Numbered from the stretch's first letter, positions 35,801 through 45,082 are shown. The stretch: 64,000 nt of DNA from Pseudomonas sp. SCA2728.1_7 (GCF_018138145.1 NZ_CP073104.1:2046001-2110000); one strand, 5' to 3'. Numbers and translations: made by a program. Notes: generated from the letters alone by a model not told the origin.

Positions 35801-36517
35801 TTACTTGGCAGCAGCAGCTTCTTTGGCTGGATCCTTGATGGCCAGCAGTTCCAGGTCGAAGACCAGAACCGAGTTGGCCGGGATTGCCGGGCTTGGCGAC
35901 TGAGCGCCGTAAGCCAGATCGCTAGGGATGTACAGTTTGTACTTCTCGCCAACGTGCATCAGTTGCAGACCTTCAACCCAACCCGGGATCACGCCGCTTA
36001 CCGGCAGATCGATCGGGCTGCCGCGCTCGACGGAGCTGTCGAATACGGTGCCGTTGGTCAGCTTGCCGGTGTAGTGAACAGTCACTACGTCAGTCGGCTT
36101 AGGCTGTGGGCCGTCGGCTTTCTTGACCACTTCGTATTGCAGGCCGGAAGCGGTGGTGGTTACACCCGCCTTCTTGCCGTTTTCTTCGAGGAACTTCTTG
36201 CCAGCCGCAGCCGACTCTTCGCTCATCTTGGCCATACGCTCTTCAGCACGCTTTTGCAGCGCGGCGAAGGCTTCGACCAGTTCTTCGTCTTTCAGCTTCT
36301 GTTCTTTCTTGCCGACGGCATCTTCGATGCCCTGGGCTACCGCTTTGGAGTCCAGATCATCCATGCCTTCCTGAGCCAGGCTCTTGCCCATGTTCAGGCC
36401 GATACCGTAGGAAGCTTTTTGCGCCGGGGTTTTCAGCTCTACGCTGGTCTGCGAATCACAACCCGCGAGGACCAGGCTAACCAGGGCAACCGCCGCCGCC
36501 AACCGATGCTGTTTCAT
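35801..36517 (-). CDS. FKBP-type peptidyl-prolyl isomerase, lipoprotein
   Basis: A 238-aa Mip/FkpA-like isomerase. The signal sequence ends in the lipobox 'LAGC', so it is a lipoprotein. Residues about 30-130 form the helical dimerisation domain; 'VVTVHYTGKLTNGTVFDSS' and 'LMHVGEKYKLYIPSDLAYG' are FKBP core motifs. It assists folding of envelope proteins. The start at 36517 (MKQHRLAA) is chosen because it yields the signal peptide; the longer frame to 36601 does not. Confidence 0.92.
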   Translation of the reverse strand: MKQHRLAAAVALVSLVLAGCDSQTSVELKTPAQKASYGIGLNMGKSLAQEGMDDLDSKAVAQGIEDAVGKKEQKLKDEELVEAFAALQKRAEERMAKMSEESAAAGKKFLEENGKKAGVTTTASGLQYEVVKKADGPQPKPTDVVTVHYTGKLTNGTVFDSSVERGSPIDLPVSGVIPGWVEGLQLMHVGEKYKLYIPSDLAYGAQSPSPAIPANSVLVFDLELLAIKDPAKEAAAAK

Positions 36518-36769
36518 GCTATTTCCTTGTTCATGCGCCGAAAGGGCAATCGAGTAAAGCCGCGAGCTTATCAGGCCGCCACGACCAATGGCTACCGGCA
36601 TGAGAGCAGGAATCTTCCGATAAGTTCAGGGATTAAAACGCATTGGCGCGAAGCGACGATGAAGCTTCTGTCATCTTGTCCCGACAATCAGCGTCGTTTG
36701 TTCTTGCATCATCTGGCGTAATGGCCACTTGCCGCATAGGGGCAAGCTCAGGCATAACAGCGGAACAAT

Positions 36770-38596
36770 TTGACAAGGATGTTTATCTTGCGCCTTCTAT
36801 TCCGTGTGCTGATTCTGATCATCGTGCTGCTGGGACTCGCCCTCGCCGTGGTGCTGTACTACGTCGCCACCCCGAAATTGCCCTTCTACTCCCCCGCCGA
36901 GCAGGTGCATTACCTCGATCAGTGGAGTGACGAAGACCGGCAAACCTACTATTTCACGCCTCAGGGCACGCAGGTCAAAGGCCTGCGCTATGAGTGGTTC
37001 CAAGCGTTGGAACTGCCCTTCTCGGAGCGACGTTTCGCCTCACCCGATTACCTCGCGCGTTTCGGTTTTCTGATTGATCCGCAGCAGAAAGCCTCAGCGA
37101 AAAATCCGGGTAACCTCCCCGTCGGTTTTGCCCGGCACCAGAATCCCGGCAGCTCCGAGCAATATCTGGACATCACTTGCGCCGCTTGCCACACCGGCGA
37201 ATTGCGCTTCAAAGGCCAGGCCGTGCGGATTGACGGCGGTACCGCACAACATGTGCTGCCTTCCAGTGTTCCTACTTTACGCGGCGGCAGTTTCGGACAG
37301 GCTTTGGTGGCAAGTCTGACCTCGACCTACTACAACCCATGGAAATTCGAACGCTTTGCCAGATCCGTGTTGGGCGACGAATACGATGCGCGCCACGAGC
37401 AATTGCGCAAAGACTTCAAAACCTCGCTGAACACCTTCCTCAAGGTCGCCTGGAACGATACCCATCGCGGCCTCTATCCGACCGAAGAAGGGCCCGGCCG
37501 CGCCGATGCCTTCGGACGCATTGCCAATGCGACGTTTGGCGATGCGATTTCCCCCGCCAACTACCGCGTGGCCAATGCCCCTGTGGATTATCCGCAGCTC
37601 TGGGACATGTGGACGTTCGATTGGGTGCAGTGGAACGGCTCCGCACAGCAGCCGATGGCACGCAACATCGGCGAGGCGTTAGGCGTCGGCGCCACCCTGA
37701 ATTTTTTTGATACCAACGGTCAGCCGTTACAAGGCACTGCACGCTATGCCTCCAGCGTGCGCGTGCGTGATTTGCACAAGATCGAGGAAACCCTGCAAAA
37801 GCTCAAGGCGCCCGCCTGGCCAGAGGAGCTGCTTGGCGCCATCGACAAACCACTGGCAGCCAATGGGCGCACGCTGTTTGCCGAGAATTGCGCCGGTTGT
37901 CACGTACCGCGCCAGACGCAGGAAGGTGAGCGCTGGGTGCAGCATTTGCACATGCTGCCGGTCGATGTCATCGGCACCGACCCGACCGCCGCCAACAATA
38001 TCGCCAGCCACCGTTTCGATCTGAGCGCCCTGCAATGGGACCTGAAGGAACTCGAAACCATGGACGTCAAACTGCATCCGACGCCCAAGGAACCTCTGGA
38101 TCTGAGCCAGTTGTCAGTGGCCAAAGGCCTGGCTTACGTCACCGCCTTCGTCGAAGATCGTGCCTACCGCGAAGCCAACGTCACGCCGCAGGAGAAACCG
38201 CAGTTGGACGGTTTCGGCCTGCCCATCGGCGTGCGCGAAAAAGTCGCTTACAAGGCGCGCCCACTGGCCGGTGTCTGGGCCACTGCGCCGTTTCTGCACA
38301 ACGGTTCGGTGCCGAGCATTTATCAGTTGCTGTCGCCGCAGGATGAACGCGCCACAACCTTCTTCAAAGGCACCTTCGAGTACGATCCGCGCCATCTGGG
38401 TTATCGCACCGAAGCTTTTTCCAATGGCTTCCTGTTCGACACGCGTATCACTGGCAACCACAACAGCGGTCATGAGTTTCGTGCCGGCGAACGCGGCAAT
38501 GGCGTGATTGGTCGGCTATTGCAGCCCGAAGAACGCTGGGCACTTCTTGAGTACCTGAAAGTCCTCGGCGGCCCACTGGAGGCGCAACTGCCATGA
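36770..38596 (+). CDS. Membrane-anchored di-heme cytochrome c, RoxA-like
   Basis: A 608-aa periplasmic protein with one N-terminal membrane anchor ('LIIVLLGLALAVVLYYV') and two c-type heme sites, CAACH near residue 138 and CAGCH near residue 373. Size and spacing resemble the RoxA/di-heme-peroxidase-like family rather than short CcpA peroxidases. 'GVWATAPFLHNGSVPSIYQLL' is the typical C-terminal signature. TTG at 36770 and ATG at 36779 are both possible starts; AAGG abuts the ATG too closely, which favours TTG. It overlaps the catalase-fold gene by four bases, suggesting a joint role in peroxide or oxygenated-lipid chemistry. Confidence 0.85.
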   Translation: MTRMFILRLLFRVLILIIVLLGLALAVVLYYVATPKLPFYSPAEQVHYLDQWSDEDRQTYYFTPQGTQVKGLRYEWFQALELPFSERRFASPDYLARFGFLIDPQQKASAKNPGNLPVGFARHQNPGSSEQYLDITCAACHTGELRFKGQAVRIDGGTAQHVLPSSVPTLRGGSFGQALVASLTSTYYNPWKFERFARSVLGDEYDARHEQLRKDFKTSLNTFLKVAWNDTHRGLYPTEEGPGRADAFGRIANATFGDAISPANYRVANAPVDYPQLWDMWTFDWVQWNGSAQQPMARNIGEALGVGATLNFFDTNGQPLQGTARYASSVRVRDLHKIEETLQKLKAPAWPEELLGAIDKPLAANGRTLFAENCAGCHVPRQTQEGERWVQHLHMLPVDVIGTDPTAANNIASHRFDLSALQWDLKELETMDVKLHPTPKEPLDLSQLSVAKGLAYVTAFVEDRAYREANVTPQEKPQLDGFGLPIGVREKVAYKARPLAGVWATAPFLHNGSVPSIYQLLSPQDERATTFFKGTFEYDPRHLGYRTEAFSNGFLFDTRITGNHNSGHEFRAGERGNGVIGRLLQPEERWALLEYLKVLGGPLEAQLP

Positions 38597-39756
38597 TCTC
38601 GACCTTCAAGAAAGAATTGCCATTGTCGGCCAGAATCTGGTTATGGCTGGGACGTTTGCTTGGCAAAACGCTGCTGATTGTGGCCGCCATCGGCCTGCTC
38701 GGCTGGGCCATCGCCACGGCGTGGTTTGCCTGGCAACACCGTGGCCCGGTTTCAGCGCTGGAACAGATTCCACCCGGCGAAGCCGCGATGACTCAAGACG
38801 TGATTCAGACCGCCGTGCGCATCGTTGATCAGCACCGCGAAGGCACACGCTATCTGCGCGACGCACACGCCAAGGCTCATGGTTGCGTGAAGGCGCAGGT
38901 GCAGGTGTTGCCGGAACTGGCGCAGTCGCTGCGACAGGGCGTGTTCAGTGAGCCCGGCAAAACCTGGCAAGCGATGATTCGCCTGTCCAACGGCAATGCC
39001 TACCCACAGTTCGACAGCATCCGCGACGCCAGAGGCATGGCAATCAAACTGCTGGATGTTTCGGGAAAACAGCTGCTCGGCAACCGCCAGGCACAGCCTG
39101 AACAGGATTTCGTGATGTTCAGCCACCCGAACTTTTTCGTCAGCGATGTCGCCGAGTACCGCCAGAACGTGGCAGCGCAGGCTGACGGCAGAAAGGTCAT
39201 GGCGTTTTTCCCCGGATGGGACCCGCGCACCTGGCAGATCCGCCATTTGTTTATCGCGCTGGCAACCTTGTCGCCGCCGCCGGATAGCCCGACGGCGACG
39301 ACTTACTTTTCGGTTTCGCCCTACAAATTCGGTGAGGCGAATGCAAAATTCCGGGTCGCGCCGGATCCGGACAATTGCCCCGCGTACACATTGCCCAAAC
39401 AGAATCACGACCTGCCAAACTTTCTGCGCAGCGCGTTGAATCAGCAGCTGTCGACGGATCGTGTACCCGCCTGCTTCGTGCTGCAGATTCAGCGTCAGGA
39501 TGCCCATCAATACATGCCGATCGAGGACACCAGCATTGAATGGCGCGAGCAGGATTCGCCCTTCGAAACCGTGGCGCGGGTCACCCTGCCACCGCAGGAT
39601 TTCGATACCCCGGCGTTGAATCTGCAATGCGATAACCTGTCTTTCAACCCTTGGTTTGGCATTGAGGCGCACCGACCGATCGGCGGGATCAACCGCTTAC
39701 GTAAAGCGGTTTACGAGGCAGTCAGTGATTATCGTCACCTGCGTAATGACAAATGA
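38593..39756 (+). CDS. Membrane-anchored catalase-fold protein
   Basis: A 387-aa heme-catalase-superfamily protein with an N-terminal anchor ('LLIVAAIGLLGWAIATAWF') and a catalase-like core: 'IRDARGMAIKLLDV', 'DFVMFSHPNFFVSDV' and the closing 'AHRPIGGINRLRKAVYEAV'. It is much shorter than true catalases, so peroxidase or fatty-acid hydroperoxide chemistry is as likely as H2O2 dismutation. Its start overlaps the RoxA-like gene; its stop abuts the stop of the next, converging gene (tgatca), leaving no intergenic space. Confidence 0.83.
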   Translation: MISTFKKELPLSARIWLWLGRLLGKTLLIVAAIGLLGWAIATAWFAWQHRGPVSALEQIPPGEAAMTQDVIQTAVRIVDQHREGTRYLRDAHAKAHGCVKAQVQVLPELAQSLRQGVFSEPGKTWQAMIRLSNGNAYPQFDSIRDARGMAIKLLDVSGKQLLGNRQAQPEQDFVMFSHPNFFVSDVAEYRQNVAAQADGRKVMAFFPGWDPRTWQIRHLFIALATLSPPPDSPTATTYFSVSPYKFGEANAKFRVAPDPDNCPAYTLPKQNHDLPNFLRSALNQQLSTDRVPACFVLQIQRQDAHQYMPIEDTSIEWREQDSPFETVARVTLPPQDFDTPALNLQCDNLSFNPWFGIEAHRPIGGINRLRKAVYEAVSDYRHLRNDK

Positions 39757-41127
39757 TCACTCTGCCCGCTCGGCAATCAGCGCTACTACCTCGCCAGACG
39801 GCCTGATCCGTCCGACATCCGGCCATGCCTTGCTCGGCAGGAGCACGCTCAGGTTTCCGGCCGCCGCTACTTTGTCGACAAATATCTGTGTGGTGATTTC
39901 ACCCGAGATCACCTTTCGCTGAAAGTCCTGCGTTAACTCGACAATCAACGATCTGACCGGGATGTCGGGTTGTGAAAAGCTCAACACCGCATTATCAGGC
40001 GTGAGCATAAGCACGTGGTGCTGAGGAGCAGCGACGAGTCGGTCGAAACTGACCTTCATATCGACGGGGGAAAAAAAGTTCTCGAAACGCTCAGCGTCTG
40101 ATGGGGGTAATAGGTCCGGAAGCGAAGGCTTGCTCGAGTGGTAGAAGCCATACACCCGGAAACCCTCAGGCAGCTGGACGTTGCCATGCTGATCCTTGGG
40201 AAAAACCACCGCCAAGTCAAAGTTGACGTAGTCACAGGACTCAGCGGCGGTGGCAATAAACTCATCCCGGAAATTATGCTTGAGAATAACGCCGGCAGAT
40301 TGCTCGGCAAATGAATCACGCCGCCTGATACGCAAACAAGATGCGATGCCCGCAACATCACTAAAAACAGGGCTGAAGATCGGCATTAACTCTACCGACG
40401 AACTCTTCACCTGATTGGGGTCAATGTCCCATTTCCAACTGGCTTCCAGTGCGCCTCGACGCGACCACATTGCGTCTTTGACGATGCCTTTGACCACCAT
40501 TTTCAGTTCGCCAGCCCCGATAGCCAGCAGCATCCAGATACTGGCTGGTATCCCTCCTCGCTCATACAAACTCTGAAATAGCCGGGAGCTTCCATCGGTT
40601 TTTTTCGCAAGGTGGCGGGACAGTTCACGCTCGAAGTCTGAAGCGTTTGAGTTGTATGAGATAAGGCCATCCTTGCCCGTGGACAGATAGCACCTTGAAT
40701 AAGAACGACGTGTGTTAATGACTTTCCACAGATCGGAACACGTAAAAAAGCGATTGCGATAGGACCATTCTGCGGAGCTTTCTTGCAGGCCCTGGTCTGC
40801 GGGCGGGTGTGAATGGAAACTCGCGGCGACGGTATACCCGACAGGAACGCATAGCCGGCCTCTGCTACACATGGAAACAAAAAGTGCATCGTCTGCAGGA
40901 TCGCCGTCGTTATCGACTTTCAGTGCATTGGGTTCTACGAACTCGGCACAGAAGTAGCGTCCCTGGCTATTTTTCAGGATAAACCAGAGAACCTCGGTGT
41001 TTGCCTCGAAGTTCATGCCATGGAGAAAGGCTGCAGCGTCATCACACTCAAGAAACGACGGTTTGCGGGCCAGAAACGTTAGGTCCACCGAATTTTCGGC
41101 AGGTTTTGCTGGAAGGGAATCACTCAT
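39757..41127 (-). CDS. Unknown protein with two JAB/MPN-like halves (456 aa)
   Basis: I do not recognise a named family. Two related halves can be seen: residues about 40-150 ('VLWFILKNSQGRYFCAEFVE', then 'VPVGYTVAASFHSHPP', then 'FFTCSDL') and about 280-390 ('AGVILKHNFRDEFIATAAES', then 'LPEGFRVYGFYHSSKPSL', then 'PPSDAERF'). The H-S-H-P followed by S-x-D resembles the JAMM metal motif of MPN/JAB isopeptidases; the second half has H-S-S-K and is probably degenerate. No signal peptide. It is the last gene before the tRNA-Asp scar. A peptidase or effector-like role is inference. Confidence 0.72.
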   Translation of the reverse strand: MSDSLPAKPAENSVDLTFLARKPSFLECDDAAAFLHGMNFEANTEVLWFILKNSQGRYFCAEFVEPNALKVDNDGDPADDALFVSMCSRGRLCVPVGYTVAASFHSHPPADQGLQESSAEWSYRNRFFTCSDLWKVINTRRSYSRCYLSTGKDGLISYNSNASDFERELSRHLAKKTDGSSRLFQSLYERGGIPASIWMLLAIGAGELKMVVKGIVKDAMWSRRGALEASWKWDIDPNQVKSSSVELMPIFSPVFSDVAGIASCLRIRRRDSFAEQSAGVILKHNFRDEFIATAAESCDYVNFDLAVVFPKDQHGNVQLPEGFRVYGFYHSSKPSLPDLLPPSDAERFENFFSPVDMKVSFDRLVAAPQHHVLMLTPDNAVLSFSQPDIPVRSLIVELTQDFQRKVISGEITTQIFVDKVAAAGNLSVLLPSKAWPDVGRIRPSGEVVALIAERAE

Positions 41128-41256
41128 GAACTCAGTCTCTCGGTAGGCAATTGAACGGGCTCATGACGCGAAATGAGTCATGAACAACGTTGCCCATTGT
41201 CCGAAAGCGGCTTGGCTGGCAGGCACTACATAGATATATGCAGCGAAAAAAACTCA

Positions 41257-41311
41257 AACGCCAGACAGCAAAAAGCCCGCACTTGGCGGGCTTTCTGTGG
41301 AATCTGGCGTT
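41257..41311. terminator. Nested strong hairpin, probably the original tRNA-Asp terminator
   Basis: Outer arms aacgccaga (41257-41265) and tctggcgtt (41303-41311) enclose an inner stem agcccgc/gcgggct. Read on the minus strand, the inner stem is followed by a T-run (ctttttgc). It lies 22 bp from the tRNA-Asp 3' fragment on the same strand, the normal position of a tRNA terminator. Confidence 0.8.
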
Positions 41312-41332
41312 CAGTGTTCCAGATTCCGAATA

Positions 41333-41349
41333 TGGCGCAGCGGACGGGA
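41333..41349 (-). other. 3' end of a tRNA-Asp gene (17 bp), probable integration scar
   Basis: On the minus strand the bases read tcccgtccgctgcgcca: the last part of the T-stem, the complete 3' acceptor strand (ccgctgc), discriminator g and CCA of Pseudomonas tRNA-Asp(GTC) as I remember it. The rest of the tRNA is missing; bases beyond 41349 do not continue into the T-loop. With the terminator following, this looks like an att half-site at the left border of the accessory region. Confidence 0.65.
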
Positions 41350-41429
41350 TCATGACTCATCCTCTAACTCATTGAACGCTCTAAATTTTTAAAAATTTTC
41401 GAATCAACGATGGACTTGATTGTGTACTT

Positions 41430-41800
41430 ATAATGAGCGTCTGGCAATCTAAGAATTCTTTTTTGGGCAGGACGACTCAAACTCTCTCCCAGGGCAGTGG
41501 TAGTAGAGGACTTGCACCTCCAAGTTTAGAAGGGATCGAGCATGACGTGCGTGTTGTCGGTCTGCACCCAGGTGCTACCAAGACCGAACGTAAAATCTCT
41601 CAACCCCAAGCACGTGTGGCGAAAGAGCTTGGGGATGCTGGTCGTTTGGGAGGAGTACGTCGCCAAGTAGTCATAAGGTCGACTGGTTGAATCACAGGAG
41701 ATTGCCAATACTGCGGTGGTTCTCTGCTCCCCTACCCGACCTCTTCCCACATCAATGCTTTACCGTGGACGGGAGTTCTACTGACGGAATGGTGTAACCA
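41430..41800 (+). pseudogene. Short-chain dehydrogenase remnant
   Basis: Pieces of an SDR C-terminal half can be read in shifting frames: 'EHDVRVVGLHPGATKTER' then 'KELGDAGR', a frame change giving 'WEEYVAK', and after a stop 'QEIANTAVVL' and 'FTVDGS'. These match the usual SDR end (P-G-x-x-x-T, E-I-A-N, V-D-G). At least two frameshifts and one stop make it non-functional, and the NAD-binding half is missing. Confidence 0.7.
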
Positions 41801-41892
41801 GTAGATCCAACCAAGCCCCAGACTCGGGTTGAATCGGCGCCAAGGGAACAGCACTCACCGATGCGCTGAACCACAGCGCTCGAGCCCTTCGC

Positions 41893-42510
41893 TCAACGGG
41901 TGATCTGGCGTACGCCAAGTCCGATAAGAAGCACACCACAAATGCGGTCGACAGTTCTCTTGGCGTTTTGGTAGGCCTTGGCAATGGTCGCATGCGACAG
42001 GACGAGCGCGACCAGTCCGTACCAGCACAGAGCCGTGGCGCCGACTGCCGCAAGCATCGCCAAAAAAGTAGCCGTCGATACATGCGCAGGTGCCGCTGAG
42101 GAAAATATAGCGGCGAAGAATGCTATAGATTTTGGGTTCATGGTATTCATGGCGGCACCTTGAAAAAAGGCAGCACGAAGGCCGGTTGATTTAGGCTTCA
42201 TCTGTGGTTTAGCACCCGCGGTACGCGAAGCAATGATGAGCCTCAATCCAAACCATACCAGGTAGGCGCCGCCGGCGATCTTTACTGCCGCTGCGAGCCA
42301 TGGGAAGAGCTTGAACACCATGCCGATGCCGAAAATCGCACAAGTGGCCCAAATCAGGTTGACCGCGACGATGCCCATTACGAATGCGATTGCATCAGTA
42401 CGGCAGCCCGACACAGCCTTATGAACAACGGCAACGAAACTCGGGCCAGGAATCATCACACCTACTGCAGAAACCGTTAACACCGTTACGACAGCCGAAA
42501 TATCAAACAT
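41893..42510 (-). CDS. LysE/RhtB-family exporter
   Basis: A 205-aa inner-membrane exporter of amino acids or homoserine lactones. The family N-terminus 'VSAVGVMIPGPSFVAVV' and the 'NTMNPKSIAFFAAIF' motif are present, with about six helices. The ATG at 42510 has GGAG six bases upstream and gives the typical length; ATGs at 42516 and 42522 lie in the same short stretch. It is flanked by pseudogenes on both sides but itself looks intact. Confidence 0.88.
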   Translation of the reverse strand: MFDISAVVTVLTVSAVGVMIPGPSFVAVVHKAVSGCRTDAIAFVMGIVAVNLIWATCAIFGIGMVFKLFPWLAAAVKIAGGAYLVWFGLRLIIASRTAGAKPQMKPKSTGLRAAFFQGAAMNTMNPKSIAFFAAIFSSAAPAHVSTATFLAMLAAVGATALCWYGLVALVLSHATIAKAYQNAKRTVDRICGVLLIGLGVRQITR

Positions 42511-42770
42511 CGCCATCTCCATCGAAGAAAGCTTCACCCAAGCCAGCTGGTATCTAAACATCCAAGTGTATCGCTGCCAATGATCGTGTCGACCTTCTGC
42601 GATTCAACCTCCCCCAGAAGCGATGCTAACACTCCCGGCTGCACGACAGCCATGCTGCCCCACGCGAGACAGCTCCTAGAAGCTGGACAGTCTGTTGATC
42701 TCATTGCAGCCCCCCCCGAGGCGGGATCGTCACTTGGCAGCTTCTCATCTGCTGGAACAAAAAAGCTCGG

Positions 42771-42920
42771 TTACATGGCTTTCACCTTGGCCATCTCACC
42801 GTTCCACTCACCGGCGATCACTTCCGTACTGGCTTCCTTCTCGAACGGCGTGTAGACAGCCGTGATCTGAGCATCCTTACTCGCCCCGCCGTACGAGATA
42901 ACGGTGACGCTTTGTGCCAT
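42771..42920 (-). pseudogene. Polyamine-type ABC binding-protein fragment
   Basis: About 50 residues matching the start of a mature spermidine/putrescine-type binding protein ('AQSVTVISYGGASKDAQ', 'IAGEWNGEMAKVKAM'), then a stop. The signal peptide is lost because a fragment of an aminotransferase is joined directly upstream, and the remaining 300 or so residues are missing. Confidence 0.7.
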
Positions 42921-42929
42921 CGCATTCCC

Positions 42930-43158
42930 CGCGATTAGCCGCAGCACAGGACACTGGGTTGTTACCGAAGGTATTGAGGTAGCGAGCGGTACGGCCGAAC
43001 TCTTCGACGACATCAGAGCGCATGACCGCGGCGGCGATCGGCTGACCATTACCCATGGTCACGATATCGGGATCGACGCCGTTGCGCTGGAAGCCCCGAA
43101 GATGGGAGCCAGTGCGCCCGAAGCCGGATTGGACTTCGTCGGCGATGTACAGCAGGCC
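42930..43158 (-). pseudogene. Class-III aminotransferase fragment
   Basis: About 75 residues from the centre of a PLP-dependent class-III aminotransferase: 'LLYIADEVQSGFGRTGSH' (the D-E-x-Q PLP-binding segment), 'GNGQPIAAAV' and 'YLNTFGNNPVSCAAA'. The PLP Lys expected just before 'GNGQPIAAAV' is missing: the order runs 'IVTMGNGQP' where K-x-x-G-N-G is usual. Both ends of the gene are absent. Confidence 0.75.
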
Positions 43159-43427
43159 TCCACATCGCAGTCACCGTTATTCCTAAAGGCATCGTCCGGG
43201 AAATGATTCGTCGTGCACCAGAATTTGTGCCTAACCCTGAGAGGCTCTTACCAGCTTTATGCAACCGTCGATGATGAACTTCTGGTGCTGGGGTACGGAG
43301 GCATCAACGATGCCAGATTGCCCCGACGGTTCAGCGCCTGAGCCAGCTCTACGACTCGATAACAACAGGATAACCGCGAATGCCCCCTAGCCCTTCCAAC
43401 TCACGAACACGTTGTTGGCATGGGCTC

Positions 43428-44972
43428 TCACTCAAGCGCACAAGTGAGGCGAGTTTTTAGGATACTAGGCACAAATTCAGGGCCGCATGGCTTCAGCCTC
43501 ATTCCAGGCTTGAGATTTTTCCAAGGCAAGTCAGCGGGATCCGCCAACATTGGCCCAGGGGCCTTAGCCACTAATACCGCTCGTGCGATCCCTTGGAAGT
43601 CAGCCCGGAAATGCACTGAGCTTTTGTTGACCAAAATATCCATTGATTCTGGCTGCACACCCGCAATCCTGTAGAGGTTTCGCTCCAGCATCTGAGCTTT
43701 TGTAGAGCTCACTACGACAGTGATTTCGCCAATTCGCAGCGCCGCGACAGGGCCTAATTGAGCGATCATTCCATGCTTCATCGGGCCATCGTAGCGGCAT
43801 GCGCCATCTGAGAGTGATACGACCTCAAACAATCCGGTCAAGGCATCATCACCTTGCACTCCGCTTTTCCCTCCGAATGACAACTCCAGCTTGGCCCCCA
43901 CCCCTGCTTGGTGGGCTTGCATCGCAATATCCGGCTCGTACATCAGACCGATGGCTGCATTTTTTGCTCCTGCGCTTATCAGCGCACGCAACATCCCCGC
44001 TGTATTTGAATCAGCACCAGCCCCGGGATTGTCCTGAGTGTCAGCAATGACCACAGGCCCGTCCCCACCTCCAACGTCAAGAATACGCATAGCCTCCAGG
44101 ACTGCTTCCTCGGGCTCCATAAACGGAACCTGCCAGTGAGCTTCATTCATGAGCATCTCGGCATACAATGCCTCCACAGCGCTCGATGCTTGCCTACCAT
44201 ACCCCCAGATAACGGGCCCACATTCACAGAAGTCCGCTGCAGGAAAACCTGCCGCGAAGGAGACTGAATGCACCTGTCCTGACTCATAGTGTGCCACCCG
44301 CTCGTACATAGATTTCGCCGGATCAAGCAGCGTGCACATACTATTGATCGGAATCAGGAAAGGAAGGCGGCACACGGTCAAATCGCACTCAGCCTTGGAA
44401 AAAAGCTTTTCCAAAAGGTCAGCGCATCGCTCACCAGTTTCGGCCATATCAACGTGTGGATAGGTTCTGAATGCAACAAGCGCATTTGCGGACTCAAGCA
44501 TCTGTTCGGTGACGTTGGCATGGAGGTCTAGAGATGCAACGACCGGAATACAAGCGCCCACTACCTTGCGGATTCTGGCGAGAAGCTCCCCTTCCCCATC
44601 GTCGAAATGCTCAGTGACCATTGCGCCATGCAAATCTAGGTACACAGCATCAAATCCGCCGAGCGATACAGCCTCTAAGATTTCGTTTGCAATGCGCTCG
44701 AATGCATCCTCAGTGACATGAGCCGATGGGCTTGCTCCAGCCCACACTACGGGTATTACCGTCCAGCCTCGCTCCTCGGCGGACTTGATGAAACCTCCTG
44801 CAGGAATATTTACATCACGAAGCGCAAGAAACTCTTCACCGCGCGGTAACGCAGGGTGACCCTCTCCCCGCTCAAAATTCAGAAATGCAGCTTTAGAAGG
44901 CGCGAAGGTATTCGTCTCGTGTTGAAACCCGGCCACTAAAACTTTCTTAGGCTCAGCTGCACTAGTAGTCAT
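43428..44972 (-). CDS. M81-family metallopeptidase (MlrC-like)
   Basis: A 514-aa protein of the M81/microcystin LR degradation C family. Family motifs include 'GFQHETNTFAPSKA', 'LDLHGAMVTEHFDDGEGELL', 'SLDLHANVTEQML', 'TYPHVDMAETG' and 'IADTQDNPGAGADSNT', which supply the metal ligands. The ATG at 44972 follows GGAGG; the frame to 45044 is less likely. It is downstream of the MFS gene on the same strand. It probably cleaves or processes an imported small peptide or amide; true substrates of most M81 proteins are unknown. Confidence 0.87.
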   Translation of the reverse strand: MTTSAAEPKKVLVAGFQHETNTFAPSKAAFLNFERGEGHPALPRGEEFLALRDVNIPAGGFIKSAEERGWTVIPVVWAGASPSAHVTEDAFERIANEILEAVSLGGFDAVYLDLHGAMVTEHFDDGEGELLARIRKVVGACIPVVASLDLHANVTEQMLESANALVAFRTYPHVDMAETGERCADLLEKLFSKAECDLTVCRLPFLIPINSMCTLLDPAKSMYERVAHYESGQVHSVSFAAGFPAADFCECGPVIWGYGRQASSAVEALYAEMLMNEAHWQVPFMEPEEAVLEAMRILDVGGGDGPVVIADTQDNPGAGADSNTAGMLRALISAGAKNAAIGLMYEPDIAMQAHQAGVGAKLELSFGGKSGVQGDDALTGLFEVVSLSDGACRYDGPMKHGMIAQLGPVAALRIGEITVVVSSTKAQMLERNLYRIAGVQPESMDILVNKSSVHFRADFQGIARAVLVAKAPGPMLADPADLPWKNLKPGMRLKPCGPEFVPSILKTRLTCALE

Positions 44973-45082
44973 GTGACCTCCACAGATAAAATCTTTGAGC
45001 GGTATATACAATAAGGTGAAAGTAGCGATCGCATTGAGCGCCACCTTACTTACACCAAGAGTGGTGCGCTGCCACTAAGCAA

